A stretch of 64,000 nt of DNA from JAUVXJ01 sp034411995 (GCA_034411995.1 DAOUME010000006.1:62001-126000); one strand, 5' to 3'; counted from the first letter of the stretch, positions 42,989 through 52,493 are shown. The notes: generated by a model from the sequence alone, not told the origin. Program-made: numbers and translations.

Positions 42989-43739
42989 CGCCTCCCTCTC
43001 CTTTCCCGTTCGCGCCTCTGCCTCTCCGCCGGGATTTTATCGCACTGCCCGTTTCCTGTCAACGATTTCTCCGTCCAGACGACGAACCTACCACCCACAA
43101 AGCAGAGCTGTGCCTCTCGGGTGTGCCGCCAGCCCCCGTGGGCCCAGACGGTTTCTACCTGCCTGGTGCACTTTGCCCAGCGCAGACTCCAGGTGGCCCA
43201 GTCGCCTGCTAGGTCGGTCTGTTGGAGGGCCAGCATACAAAAAGCAATCGCCGCCTGGCGGCTGCATATCAGCCGCCGGGCAGCGATCACCACCTGCGTT
43301 CGCGGTACGAGCCTAGTCACGGTCCCCCAGCGCACATCGGCAGGGACAGCTAATGCGCTGCGCGAACTGGGGCCAACCGAGAGATGTCCATGCCTGGGTC
43401 TCCAGGGCCGGCGGCCAGCCGTGGATCACTGGTTGTTCGTCTGGCCTGCTTCAGGAGGCCCCGCCAGGCCTGCCCGGCCTCCTCCAAGCAACGGCTGCGA
43501 AGGCCAGCACACACCACCCAGCCTGGCCACCCGTCAGACGCGCTCGCTCAGAGCCCAAGAGGTCGACGGCAGCCAAGCAGGCCCAACATGCACGCGGCAC
43601 CTCTCGGCCACGCGCGGTTCGGCCCGGCCCCCACCTGAGCGAGAATGGGGACCTCTCGAGCCAATCCTCGGCAGACACAACCTGTCGAGAGCGATCCTGG
43701 CGGTTCTGGAGCCCGTACTCCTTGTGGCCCGCCGACGCC
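42989..43739. other. 750-bp stretch without an identifiable gene
   Basis: Long but unconvincing open frames exist in several phases; none has a recognisable domain or ribosome site. It contains GC-rich inverted repeats such as CCGCCTGGCGGCTG with CAGCCGCCGGGCAG around 43250. The - strand phrase WATWSLRWAKC and neighbouring residues look faintly coding, so this may be the wreck of an old gene. Confidence 0.4.
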
Positions 43740-43988
43740 CTACGGGTAGGCTGCCTTGAGTTCCTCCTTGACCAGCTCCTGGATCTCGCGCTGCAACTCG
43801 GGGTATCCCGCATAGCCCAGCCTCTGGGCGAACCTGGTGACCGTCGCGGGATCCACATCTAGGCGCTGGGACAGCGCGGACCCGTTCATGAACGCTGCCT
43901 CGCGGTACTCCTGGGTCAGGAAGTCGGCGATCCTCTTTTGGTTCCTTCCTAGTCTGGCGTAGTGTTGTGCGATCCTTTCTTTGAACAT
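43740..43988 (-). CDS. RpiR-type HTH protein without SIS domain
   Basis: An 82-residue protein, MFKERIAQHYARLGRNQKRI then ADFLTQEYREAAFMNGSALS and DPATVTRFAQRLGYAGYPEL. This is exactly the N-terminal helix-turn-helix of the MurR/RpiR family. Normal members continue with a sugar-phosphate-binding SIS domain, which is absent here: the frame ends at EELKAAYP. ATG 43988 is set by AGGAGGG five bases upstream. It is divergent from the polyprenol-phosphate-mannose synthase gene and probably regulates it, using the palindrome at 44132-44148. Truncation versus a genuinely small family cannot be decided, but the promoter and ribosome site are intact. Confidence 0.78.
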   Translation of the reverse strand: MFKERIAQHYARLGRNQKRIADFLTQEYREAAFMNGSALSQRLDVDPATVTRFAQRLGYAGYPELQREIQELVKEELKAAYP

Positions 43989-44070
43989 GGTTACCCTCCT
44001 ATTCTTCCTGCTGCTATCAGCATTGAATCGAGGGGAGGCCGACCCCGTGCAACCGGAGTCCTCAATAACA

Positions 44071-44099
44071 ATTATAGTCCATCTAGTTGAATTGCGCAA
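44071..44099 (-). promoter_or_regulatory. Promoter of the RpiR-type gene
   Basis: On the - strand: TTGCGC (44094-44099), 17 bp, TATAAT (44071-44076). Same -35 variant as the divergent promoter at 44338. Confidence 0.7.
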
Positions 44100-44131
44100 A
44101 TCGACTCATGACCCTGTGGAGAGATTACCCC

Positions 44132-44148
44132 CGGCAGGACTCCTGCCG
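44132..44148. promoter_or_regulatory. 17-bp palindrome, candidate operator
   Basis: CGGCAGGA-C-TCCTGCCG, perfect eight-base arms around one central base. It lies between the two divergent promoters, where a dimeric HTH regulator would bind. With a one-base centre it cannot form a hairpin efficiently in RNA, which favours a protein site. Confidence 0.5.
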
Positions 44149-44337
44149 CGGTAGGAGCGGCCAAAGGGGTGGCCCATCGGGAGCCTGGATCACCAGCGCA
44201 TACGGGTGCGTTGAACCGCGCCGTCGCTATGGACGTGATGCTGTGCTCACCCGATAGCTCACCAAGCTCCACTGACAGTCTAGAAGACGCCCCTGATCCC
44301 CCTGCCCACTCGCTGCTCTGATTCCGCCACAGATCTC

Positions 44338-44366
44338 TTGCGCCCAGTATAGCGAGATAGTATAAT
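44338..44366 (+). promoter_or_regulatory. Promoter of the mannosyl-donor synthase and fusion gene
   Basis: TTGCGC (44338-44343), 17 bp, TATAAT (44361-44366). Transcription from about 44373, 29 bases before ATG 44402. Confidence 0.72.
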
Positions 44367-44401
44367 GGGCGCAAAACCAGGGGGTGTGAACGTCTTCCTC
44401 C

Positions 44402-45148
44402 ATGAGCATTATGGTAGTCATGCCGACGTACAACGAGGCCGACAATCTATTACAGATCGTGGCCGAGTTGATGACGCTGGAGCTGGACGGGCTGGAGATC
44501 CTGATCATAGATGACGACTCTCCGGATGGCACAGGGCAGATAGCGGATGATCTGGCCAGGCAGTATGCCGACCAAATGCACGTCATCCATCGCCAGGGCA
44601 AGTTGGGTCTGGGAACGGCGTACGTGACTGGCTTCCACTACGCTCTGGACTCAGGGGCGGACTACGTGGTCCAGATGGATGCCGACTTCTCCCACTCTCC
44701 GTCCTACATCCCAGCGCTTCTGGACAAGGTACAGGAATGCGACGTCGTCATCGGCTCTCGATACGTCGCCGAGGGCCGAGTCGACGAGCAGTGGAGCCCC
44801 TGGCGCCGCTTCCTGAGCTGGGGTGGCAACGCCTACGCGCGTGCCGTCACCGGGCTGCGGGTGCATGACGCGACAGGGGGCTTCAGGTGTTTCCGCCGCG
44901 AGGCGCTGGCTGCGCTCGACCTGGATCGTGTCCGCTCAGAGGGATATGCTTTCCAGATAGAAGTCGCCTACGCGTGCCAGTCCAAGGGTCTTCGTCTGGG
45001 TGAGGTTCCTATCTACTTCGAGGATCGTTCGATGGGGCTCTCGAAGATGAGTTGGAGGATCATCCTGGAGGCCACGTGGCGCGTGTGGCAGATGAGATGG
45101 CGCTATCGAAACGCCGAGAGTCACCTAGCAGGCGGGGTTAGTAGTTGA
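44402..45148 (+). CDS. Polyprenol-phosphate mannose synthase (DPM1-type GT2)
   Basis: A 248-residue GT2 glycosyltransferase of dolichyl/polyprenol-phosphate mannose synthase type. Motifs: VVMPTYNEADNL, LIIDDDSPDGTGQIADDLA, GKLGLGTAYVTGF, MDADFSHSPSYIP (the DxD metal site) and DATGGFRCFRREAL, then GYAFQIEVAY and EVPIYFEDRSMGLSKMS. There is no C-terminal membrane domain, so it is the soluble-catalytic type on the inner membrane face. It would make polyprenyl-phosphate-mannose, the donor for the GT-C enzymes in the first cluster. It ends TTGA-overlapped with the next gene, so the two are coupled. Confidence 0.91.
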   Translation: MSIMVVMPTYNEADNLLQIVAELMTLELDGLEILIIDDDSPDGTGQIADDLARQYADQMHVIHRQGKLGLGTAYVTGFHYALDSGADYVVQMDADFSHSPSYIPALLDKVQECDVVIGSRYVAEGRVDEQWSPWRRFLSWGGNAYARAVTGLRVHDATGGFRCFRREALAALDLDRVRSEGYAFQIEVAYACQSKGLRLGEVPIYFEDRSMGLSKMSWRIILEATWRVWQMRWRYRNAESHLAGGVSS

Positions 45149-48100
45149 TTCGCAAAGAGAGAGTCTGGGACGTTCTCATAGTCCTGCTCCTCCTGGTGCT
45201 CCCGCTCCTCCTCTTCTGGCCTGTCACTGTCGGCGGCAAAACCCTCATACCCTTCGACAACCTCTACGCCTTCCCACCCTGGCAGGAGTACGCCGGGCGT
45301 TTAGGAGTCGGCGTACCACACAACGAGCTCCTGAACGACCTGCTACTGGAGAACTACGCCTGGAAGACGTTCATCCTCCAGGCCCTCCGGGATGGCCAAA
45401 TGCCTCTCTGGAACCCCCATCTTTTTGCCGGGGTGCCGTTCCTGGCCGCGGGCCAGCATTCGGCTCTCTATCCGTTCAGCGCCCTATTCTACATCCTGCC
45501 GATCACCCAGGCCTACGGCTGGTTCACCATACTCCACCTCTTCCTGGCAGCGCTGTTCATGCATGTGTTCCTGCGCACCATCGGTGTGGGCAGGCTGGGC
45601 GCAACCATCGCTGGCATCACTTATGCCCTGAGCCTCTTCGTGATCGTCAGCGTGGATTTTCCTATGGTGGTCGCCGCCATCGCCTGGCTGCCCCTCGTGC
45701 TGACGATGACGGAGCTGGCCATCAGAAGCCAGGAAGCAAGGCAGGTCACCTCTCTGCCCCTGCCTCAGCTCCTGGGGGGAGCGCTGGCCCTGGGAGTGCA
45801 ATTCCTGGCTGGCCACGCAGAGATGTCCTACTATGTGGTCCTCGTCATTGCCTTCTACGCCGCCTGCCGGCTGGGGCTCTTCTGGTGGCGAGAGAGAGCC
45901 ACGAGACACGCTGTATCGCTGGCCATCCTACTGGCTGCCATGGTGGCGCTCGGGGCGATCCTGGGAGGGGTTCAACTGCTTCCTTTCCTGGAGTTGGTAA
46001 CCGTCAACTTCCGGCAGGGATCCGCCAGCTACCGCGAGATTATTGGCTGGGCTTACCCTCTGCGACAGCTAATAACGTTCGTCATCCCCGATTTCTTCGG
46101 CAGCCCCGCCCACCACGGCTACTTCGACCTGGTCACCCGCCAGTGGACCCCTGTCACTCAAAGCTCCCTCGGCCAGCCGATCAGTACTATCTTCTGGGGA
46201 ATCAAGAACTATGTCGAGGCCGGCAGCTACGTGGGGCTGCTGCCTGTTCTGCTGGCCATCGTGGCCATCGTGAGGCGGAGAGGGCGGTACGTGTGGATCT
46301 TCACCTGCCTGGCAGGACTCTCGTTCCTGTTGAGCTTCGGTTTTCCCCTGTACGCCCTTCTCTACCACTTGCTGCCGGGTTACAGCCAGCTACACACGCC
46401 CTTTCGCTGGGTGTTCCCCTACACCGTGAGCATGGCCGTACTGGCCGGACTGGGGGCCGATGCCCTCGGCGAGGCGGGGGAGGCGGCGAGCACCTCACAC
46501 CTTCATGGCCTGCTTGCACGTCTACTGGGATGGCTGGCCGTTGGCGCGGGAGCCATCGTTCTTGGGGTCTGCGTCCTGGTGCTACTGGCACCCGAACGCT
46601 TTGTGCCGCTCGCCGCTCTTCTCCTGGCCAGGTCGGATCTGGCCCAGGGGGCCTTCCCAGATGCCCAGGCTCTTCTTTCCTACCAGTGGCCCAACCTTGT
46701 CTTCTTCAGCCTGTGTCTCCTGGCCTCGGGCGTCGTGCTGAGGTTGAGTAGCTCTCGCCTCACCCTGCCCGGGCGACTGCGGGCGTACCCCGCGTGGCAG
46801 CCGCTGGCCGTCGGCGTCCTCAGCCTGGATCTGCTCCTCGCGGCCTGGGGCTTCAATGCCGCCGCTGACCCGCGCCTGGGGGAGTTCACTCCCCCATCGG
46901 TGGAGTTCCTGCTGGCTGACGATGAGGCGTATCGTGTGATGTCCTTCAATGCAGGTGGCGAGAAGACCTTCAACTCGAACGTGGGGATGTACTACGGCCT
47001 GGACGACATCAGGGGGTATGACTCCATCATCCCCAGGCAATACGCGGATTTCATGGGCCTGATCGAGGAACAGGGCGAGTTGATCTACAATCGGATCGCA
47101 CCGCTCTATGACTACGACTCCCTGGACTCCCCACTCCTGGACCTTCTCAACGTCAAGTACGTGCTGACCACCCAGCACATTCCCAACCCCGGATACACTC
47201 TCGTCTACGACGGCGAGGTGGGCATCTATCGCAACGACGACTATCTGCCCCGGGCTTTCGTCGTCCATGAAGCCGAGGTCATAGAGGACGAGAAAGCTCT
47301 GCTGGCCAGCGTCGGCGCCCTGGATCCCCGAGAGCGGGTCTTGCTCAGTGAACGCCCTCCAGAGGAGTACCTGGCCAGCGCCCCCCCAGGCCAGGCTGAG
47401 CCAGAAGCCGCAGCCCAGGTGACGGAGTACGGCATCAACCAGGTGGTCGTCGACGTGGAGCTGCGGCGCGCAGGATGGCTCGTGCTCTCGGACAGCTACT
47501 TCCCCGGTTGGAAGGCCTTCCTCCAGCTCGATGATGGAAGCGAACGGGAACTGGACATCTACCGGGCAGACTACAACTTCCGTGCCGTACACCTCGAGCC
47601 CGGCCCCAACGTAGTGCGCTTCCGATACAGCCCCATGTCCTTCAAGCTGGGCGTCTACGCCACTTTCATGGGCCTGGTGGTCGTCCTCTCCGTGGCAGGC
47701 TTCTGGCTGTGGGGGCGGTTGTATCGCGAAGAAGAGGGGGACCCCGTCATCAAGCGCGTCGTCAAGAACAGCATGACGCCCATGGCCACGTCCTTCCTCA
47801 ACAAGCTGATCGATACCGCCTTCGCCATGCTCATGCTCCGCATTCTGGGGCCTGAAGGGGCAGGCAAGTACGGCTTCGCGGTGGTCGTGTTCTTGTTCCT
47901 GGAGATACTGACCAACTTCGGCCTGAACACACTGTTGACCAGAGAGGTATCCAAGGACCGCTCTCAAGCCAATCGCTACCTCAGCAACACCGCTATCCTG
48001 CGGCTGATCATTCTACTGGCGATCTTGCCCCTCTTGTTCCTGTTCCTGTTTGCCTGGCGAAGCTTCTTTGCCCTGGCGGACGACACCACGGTGACCATTC

Positions 48101-49218
48101 TCCTCTTGACGCTCAGCCTCATCCCGGGCAGCATTTCCGCCGCCCTCACCTCCGTCTTCCTGGCCTACGAGAAGATGGAGTATCCTGCCGCCATCACAAC
48201 GGTGACGACCATCATCCGCGTCAGCCTGAGCGTGGTGGTCCTGCTCATGGGACTGGGCATCGTCGGTCTCGCAGCCACTTCCATCGTCACCAACATCATT
48301 ACCGCCTCCATTCTTTTCTACCTGCTGCTGCGCCTGCTCATGCGCCCCACGCTGGAGTTCGACGCGCGCTTCAACCGGGAGATGGTGGGCACATCCTATC
48401 CACTGATGCTCAACCACTTGCTGGCCACCGTCTTCTGGCGGGTTGACGTGACGCTCCTCCAGCCCATGAAGGGGGATGTCGTGGTCGGCTGGTACACCAC
48501 AGCGTATCGCTTCCTCGACGCGCTGAACGTCATACCTTCGACCTTCACGGCCGCCATCTTCCCGGTGATGTCACGATATGCCAAGGATGCCAGGGACACC
48601 CTGGTGCGCACGTACATCATCTCCCTCAAGGTGCTGATAATCGTCAGCCTGCCCGTGGCCCTGCTGACCACCTTCTACGCCGACTTGATCATCCTCATCG
48701 TGGGCGGGCAGGCGTATCTGCCACATGCAGCCATCGCCTTGCGGCTCCTCATCTGGTCGATACCCGTCGGCTTCATCAACAGCGTGACTCAGTACGTCCT
48801 CATTGCCATCGACAAGCAACGCTTCCTCACGGGGGCCTTCGTCATCGGCGCGACCTTCAATCTCTGCGCCAACCTGGTGCTGATCCCGGTCTACAGCTAC
48901 CAGGCCGCGGCCGTGACCACCATTCTGTCGGAGCTTGTGCTTCTGTTGCCTTTCTACTACGGGGTGCGAAAGCATCTTGCTCCCATCCCCTGGGTGGGCC
49001 TGCTCTGGCGGCCGCTGATCAGCACCTTGCTCACGGGCGCTCTGGTCTGGTTACTCCGTGACGTCTCCTTCCTGCTGCTCGTACCTCTAGCGCTGGCAGC
49101 CTACGTCGGGTTGCTGGTCGTGACCGGCACCTTTGCGCAGGAAGACATCGCTTTGATGCGACGATTGCTGCCGGCCAGGTTGCGCAGGCAGGTGCCGCCT
49201 ACCGACGCCAATGGCTGA
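45145..49218 (+). CDS. YfhO-like membrane protein fused to a polysaccharide flippase
   Basis: A 1357-residue protein. Residues 1 to about 860 are YfhO-like: an N-terminal hydrophobic segment, IPFDNLYAFPPWQEY in the first loop, about 12 spans, then an outside beta domain (EVIEDEKALLASVGALDPRE; GWLVLSDSYFPGWKAFLQ) and a closing span. From about residue 867 (VIKRVVKNSMTPMATSFLNK) it continues as a MATE/MVF-type oligosaccharide flippase with about 12-14 spans (LGPEGAGKYGFAVVVF; TLLTREVSKDRSQANRYLSN). No stop or frameshift lies at the join. The start is TTG 45145, overlapping the previous stop (TTGA). The two halves are usually separate genes; a fusion ties lipid-linked glycan export to a GT-C-like modification outside. 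Confidence 0.85.
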   Translation: MIRKERVWDVLIVLLLLVLPLLLFWPVTVGGKTLIPFDNLYAFPPWQEYAGRLGVGVPHNELLNDLLLENYAWKTFILQALRDGQMPLWNPHLFAGVPFLAAGQHSALYPFSALFYILPITQAYGWFTILHLFLAALFMHVFLRTIGVGRLGATIAGITYALSLFVIVSVDFPMVVAAIAWLPLVLTMTELAIRSQEARQVTSLPLPQLLGGALALGVQFLAGHAEMSYYVVLVIAFYAACRLGLFWWRERATRHAVSLAILLAAMVALGAILGGVQLLPFLELVTVNFRQGSASYREIIGWAYPLRQLITFVIPDFFGSPAHHGYFDLVTRQWTPVTQSSLGQPISTIFWGIKNYVEAGSYVGLLPVLLAIVAIVRRRGRYVWIFTCLAGLSFLLSFGFPLYALLYHLLPGYSQLHTPFRWVFPYTVSMAVLAGLGADALGEAGEAASTSHLHGLLARLLGWLAVGAGAIVLGVCVLVLLAPERFVPLAALLLARSDLAQGAFPDAQALLSYQWPNLVFFSLCLLASGVVLRLSSSRLTLPGRLRAYPAWQPLAVGVLSLDLLLAAWGFNAAADPRLGEFTPPSVEFLLADDEAYRVMSFNAGGEKTFNSNVGMYYGLDDIRGYDSIIPRQYADFMGLIEEQGELIYNRIAPLYDYDSLDSPLLDLLNVKYVLTTQHIPNPGYTLVYDGEVGIYRNDDYLPRAFVVHEAEVIEDEKALLASVGALDPRERVLLSERPPEEYLASAPPGQAEPEAAAQVTEYGINQVVVDVELRRAGWLVLSDSYFPGWKAFLQLDDGSERELDIYRADYNFRAVHLEPGPNVVRFRYSPMSFKLGVYATFMGLVVVLSVAGFWLWGRLYREEEGDPVIKRVVKNSMTPMATSFLNKLIDTAFAMLMLRILGPEGAGKYGFAVVVFLFLEILTNFGLNTLLTREVSKDRSQANRYLSNTAILRLIILLAILPLLFLFLFAWRSFFALADDTTVTILLLTLSLIPGSISAALTSVFLAYEKMEYPAAITTVTTIIRVSLSVVVLLMGLGIVGLAATSIVTNIITASILFYLLLRLLMRPTLEFDARFNREMVGTSYPLMLNHLLATVFWRVDVTLLQPMKGDVVVGWYTTAYRFLDALNVIPSTFTAAIFPVMSRYAKDARDTLVRTYIISLKVLIIVSLPVALLTTFYADLIILIVGGQAYLPHAAIALRLLIWSIPVGFINSVTQYVLIAIDKQRFLTGAFVIGATFNLCANLVLIPVYSYQAAAVTTILSELVLLLPFYYGVRKHLAPIPWVGLLWRPLISTLLTGALVWLLRDVSFLLLVPLALAAYVGLLVVTGTFAQEDIALMRRLLPARLRRQVPPTDANG

Positions 49219-49334
49219 GCACGCCAGAAAGCACCACCCTCCGCAGCCCGCGGGGATCGTGCTCGCCACCACAGCGACCAGCGCCTCCTCGGTCGCCAGC
49301 GTTCCCTCCCCTGTCCCCTGAAGGTCCTCCACCC

Positions 49335-49364
49335 TTGCTGTCACATTCACCCCTCTGCTATAAT
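49335..49364 (+). promoter_or_regulatory. Promoter of asnS
   Basis: TTGCTG (49335-49340), 18 bp, TATAAT (49359-49364). Transcription from about 49371, then AGGAGG and ATG 49386: a leader of only about 15 bases. Confidence 0.7.
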
Positions 49365-49385
49365 CCTCGTCCAGGAGGCAAAACC

Positions 49386-50681
49386 ATGGCGGAACGAGCG
49401 TACGTGGAGACCATCAGCCAGCACGAGGGACAGGAGGTAACGATCAAAGGCTGGCTGTACAACAAGACCGACAAGGGGAAGCTCCAATTCCTGCTGATAC
49501 GAGACGGCACAGGTCTCATCCAGGCGGTGGGTCTTCAGGATGAACTCTCATCCGAAGCGTTTGAGGCTGTCCAGAGCATCACCCAGGAGTCCTCTCTGGT
49601 GGCCACCGGCACCGTCAGAGCCGACAAGAGGGCTCCCGGGGGCTACGAGCTGTCGCTTACTGATCTCGAGATCGTGCAACTCGCCGACCCGTACCCCATC
49701 ACTCCCAAAGAGCACGGCGTGACCTTCCTGATGGACCACCGGCATCTCTGGCTCCGCTCGTCTCGACAGCATGCCATCCTCAAGATCCGAGCTGAGGTCA
49801 TACGCGCCTGCTGTGACTACTTCGACCACAACGGGTTCGTCCTCGTCGACACCCCGATTCTGACCCCAGCGGCGTGTGAGGGCACCAGCACACTCTTCGA
49901 AACAGACTACTTCGGCGACTCCGCCTATCTCGCCCAGAGCGGTCAGCTATACAGCGAGGCCAGCATCGCTTCGCTGGGTAAGGTGTACTGCTTCGGCCCC
50001 ACCTTCCGTGCCGAGAAGTCGAAGACCAGACGGCACCTCCTGGAGTTCTGGATGATCGAGCCCGAGATGGCCTTCGCCGATTTGGATGACTGCATGGAGC
50101 TCGCCGAGGGGTTCGTCACCTACATCGTCCAGACCGTTCTGGAGCGGCAGAGGCCGCAACTGGAATTACTGGAGAGAGACACTACGCTCCTGGAGAAGGT
50201 GAAAGCTCCTTTTCCACGCATCACGTACGACCACGCGGTGGAGATCCTGCACGAGAAAGGCCTGGACTTCGAATGGGGCAGTGACTTCGGCTCCCCTGAC
50301 GAGACGGCCCTCGCCGAGGGCTGGGACAAGCCTGTGCTGGTCCACCGTTTTCCAACGCAGTGCAAGGCTTTCTACATGCAGCCCGATGAGCATCGCCCGG
50401 AATTGTCGCTGTCTGTGGATTGTCTCGCCCCCGAGGGGTACGGAGAGATCATCGGTGGCGGGCAGCGAATCGCTGACTATGACCTCTTGCTGAGGCGCAT
50501 CAGAGAGCACAAGCTGCCCGAGGAGGCTTTTCGCTGGTATCTCGACCTCAGGCGCTACGGCTCCACTCCTCACTCTGGTTTCGGCCTGGGTATCGAGCGC
50601 ACCGTCGCCTGGATATGCGGGCTGGAGCACATCCGGGAGACGATCCCCTTCCCTCGTATGCTGCATCGTCTCTACCCCTGA
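49386..50681 (+). CDS. asnS: Asparaginyl-tRNA synthetase
   Basis: A 431-residue class II aminoacyl-tRNA synthetase. N-terminal OB-fold anticodon domain: VTIKGWLYNKTDKGKLQFLL. Class II motif 2: FRAEKSKTRRHLLEFWMIEP; motif 3: GFGLGIERTVAWICG with GLEHIRETIPFPR. The C-terminal pattern and length fit AsnRS rather than AspRS (no GAD insertion; HPEFWMIEPE-type region replaced by LLEFWMIEPEMAF). It charges tRNA-Asn in the cytoplasm. ATG 49386 follows AGGAGG with the promoter directly upstream; an earlier TTG at 49335 is the -35 of the promoter. Confidence 0.93.
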   Translation: MAERAYVETISQHEGQEVTIKGWLYNKTDKGKLQFLLIRDGTGLIQAVGLQDELSSEAFEAVQSITQESSLVATGTVRADKRAPGGYELSLTDLEIVQLADPYPITPKEHGVTFLMDHRHLWLRSSRQHAILKIRAEVIRACCDYFDHNGFVLVDTPILTPAACEGTSTLFETDYFGDSAYLAQSGQLYSEASIASLGKVYCFGPTFRAEKSKTRRHLLEFWMIEPEMAFADLDDCMELAEGFVTYIVQTVLERQRPQLELLERDTTLLEKVKAPFPRITYDHAVEILHEKGLDFEWGSDFGSPDETALAEGWDKPVLVHRFPTQCKAFYMQPDEHRPELSLSVDCLAPEGYGEIIGGGQRIADYDLLLRRIREHKLPEEAFRWYLDLRRYGSTPHSGFGLGIERTVAWICGLEHIRETIPFPRMLHRLYP

Positions 50682-50691
50682 GGCGAGAGGC

Positions 50692-52359
50692 ATGGGCATA
50701 AGACGTCGCCGCTATTTGCGCATCGTCTTCTTTCTTTCGCGGCTGCTCCTCTCCCTGGTCTGGTGGGAGCTCGTCCTGGGCAGATTCCTCTCGCCAGGTC
50801 TGGCCCAGCGAAACGCAGCGCAGCGGCGCCGCCATTGGGCCGCCAGCTTCCGGGACCTGGCGGTGCAGATGGGCGGCATGCTGATCAAGTTGGGCCAGTT
50901 CCTCAGCTCTCGGGCCGACGTCATGCCACCCGAGATCACCAGGGAACTGGCCGCGCTCCAGGACGAGGTTCCGCCCGATCCTTTTCCCCCCATCAAGAAG
51001 CTCATAGAAGAAGAGCTGGGAGCCCCCCTGGACAGTCTCTTCCAACGCTTTGTCGAGGAGCCTCAGTCGGGCGCGTCTCTAGGACAGACTTACTACGCGT
51101 GGCTCCCCACTGGCGATCCCGTGATCGTCAAGGTACAGAGACCAGACATCGAAGCCCTGGTAGCCACCGATCTGTCCGCGATAAGACGAGCCATCGGCCT
51201 GATCAAATGGTACCCTGCGCTGCGTCGCAGGGCGAACCTGGACGCACTCCTCGACGAGTTCAGCCGCATCACCTTCGGCGAGTTGGACTACATCGCTGAG
51301 GGGCACAACGCCGAGCAGCTCCGGGCCAACTTCGCCGACAACCCTGAGATCTTCGTCCCCAAGCCTTACTGGTCTCACACCAGCAGGCGGGTCCTCACGT
51401 TGGAGAGGGCCGACGCCATCAAGATCACGGATTACGAGGCTCTGACCCGCGCAGGCATCGATCGCGCCCAGGTTGCGGAGAGGGTCTTTGGCACCTACGT
51501 GCAGCAGATGCTCATCGATGGGTTCTTCCACGCCGACCCCCACCCTGGCAATCTGTTCGTGGAGCCCCGCGGCGCCCGACCCGACGACGGCTCATCAACC
51601 AGGGAATTCGTCGTCACCTTCGTCGACTTTGGGATGATGGGACGCATCCGAGCCCAGGACAGGGTCCGTCTCCGCGATCTGGCGATCCATGCCTTCAATC
51701 GAGACGTTCCGGAGGCCATTGGTGACATGCAGAAACTCGGCTTCATCCTCCCCGGCACGGACACCCGTCCCCTGGAGAGGGCTCTGTACATCCTCATCGA
51801 CCGCTACTACGGCCTTTCCGTGCGCGAGTTCGCCAACATCGACATGGACGAAATGCTGGCTATGGCCTACGAACTGCGCGACCTCATCTATGAGTTCCCC
51901 TTCCAGATTCCCATCGACTTCGTCCTCCTGGCTCGCGCCATGGGCATCTTGGAAGGCCTCTGCGCTGGCCTGGACCCCGACTTCAACGGTTTCGTCGTGG
52001 CTGAGCCTTATGTAAAGCAGCTAATGACCATGGAACTGGCTGAGGAAAGGCTCACCGACCGGGCGATCAAGGAAGTGCAGGGCCTGGCGACCCTGCTGTG
52101 GAGACTCCCCCGTGAGCTGGAGCGATTCCTCACGGAAAGCACTCGAGGGGAACTAGAGGTCCGCGTGGCTCCCACGAGGGAACTCGACAGGCTCGTGGGA
52201 CGTCTGGAGAGGTCCGTCAACCGCCTGATGGAGATCATCGCCTTCGCCGGGTTTCTGTTGTCGGGAGTGCTGCTCTTGATCAGCGGCTCGCGAGAGCTGG
52301 GTTGGCTCTTCCTCGGCCTGGCTTTCTTGACCGGTGTCTACGTAGCCGTGAGACGGTAG
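50692..52359 (+). CDS. ABC1/UbiB-family atypical kinase
   Basis: A 555-residue ABC1/ADCK/UbiB protein. The KxGQ region reads GGMLIKLGQFLSSRADVMPP, the glycine/alanine-type nucleotide loop GASLGQTYYAW, the ATP Lys in VIVKVQRPDIE, the catalytic loop GFFHADPHPGNLFVEP and metal site FVDFGMMGR. Two C-terminal membrane helices (IIAFAGFLLSGVLLLISG; LGWLFLGLAFLTGVYVAV) anchor it. The family supports ubiquinone or menaquinone lipid metabolism in bacteria by an ATPase activity; the target here is not known. ATG 50692 lies ten bases after asnS, so they are probably co-transcribed. Confidence 0.88.
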   Translation: MGIRRRRYLRIVFFLSRLLLSLVWWELVLGRFLSPGLAQRNAAQRRRHWAASFRDLAVQMGGMLIKLGQFLSSRADVMPPEITRELAALQDEVPPDPFPPIKKLIEEELGAPLDSLFQRFVEEPQSGASLGQTYYAWLPTGDPVIVKVQRPDIEALVATDLSAIRRAIGLIKWYPALRRRANLDALLDEFSRITFGELDYIAEGHNAEQLRANFADNPEIFVPKPYWSHTSRRVLTLERADAIKITDYEALTRAGIDRAQVAERVFGTYVQQMLIDGFFHADPHPGNLFVEPRGARPDDGSSTREFVVTFVDFGMMGRIRAQDRVRLRDLAIHAFNRDVPEAIGDMQKLGFILPGTDTRPLERALYILIDRYYGLSVREFANIDMDEMLAMAYELRDLIYEFPFQIPIDFVLLARAMGILEGLCAGLDPDFNGFVVAEPYVKQLMTMELAEERLTDRAIKEVQGLATLLWRLPRELERFLTESTRGELEVRVAPTRELDRLVGRLERSVNRLMEIIAFAGFLLSGVLLLISGSRELGWLFLGLAFLTGVYVAVRR

Positions 52360-52464
52360 CGCGGCGCCGACAACTGGCGTCTCCATCGCCGTCCTCAAGT
52401 CAGTATCGAGCCCCCGGTCGCACTCCAGGCTGCCACCGCGACTCTGCCTAGCGGCATCAGCTCC

Positions 52465-52493
52465 TTGCCAATCGATCACCCAGGGGTTATGAT
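52465..52493 (+). promoter_or_regulatory. Candidate promoter of the selenoprotein gene
   Basis: TTGCCA (52465-52470), 17 bp, TATGAT (52488-52493). The leader to ATG 52661 is about 160 bases and includes a short hairpin (GGACT..AGTCC, 52624-52637) next to the ribosome binding region. The rest of the gap 52360-52660 shows no gene. Confidence 0.5.

Noticed and set aside
46582..47967. 461-codon - strand frame inside the YfhO-flippase gene
   Set aside because: Composition is His/Gln/Gly-rich as expected for antisense; the + strand protein is well recognised.
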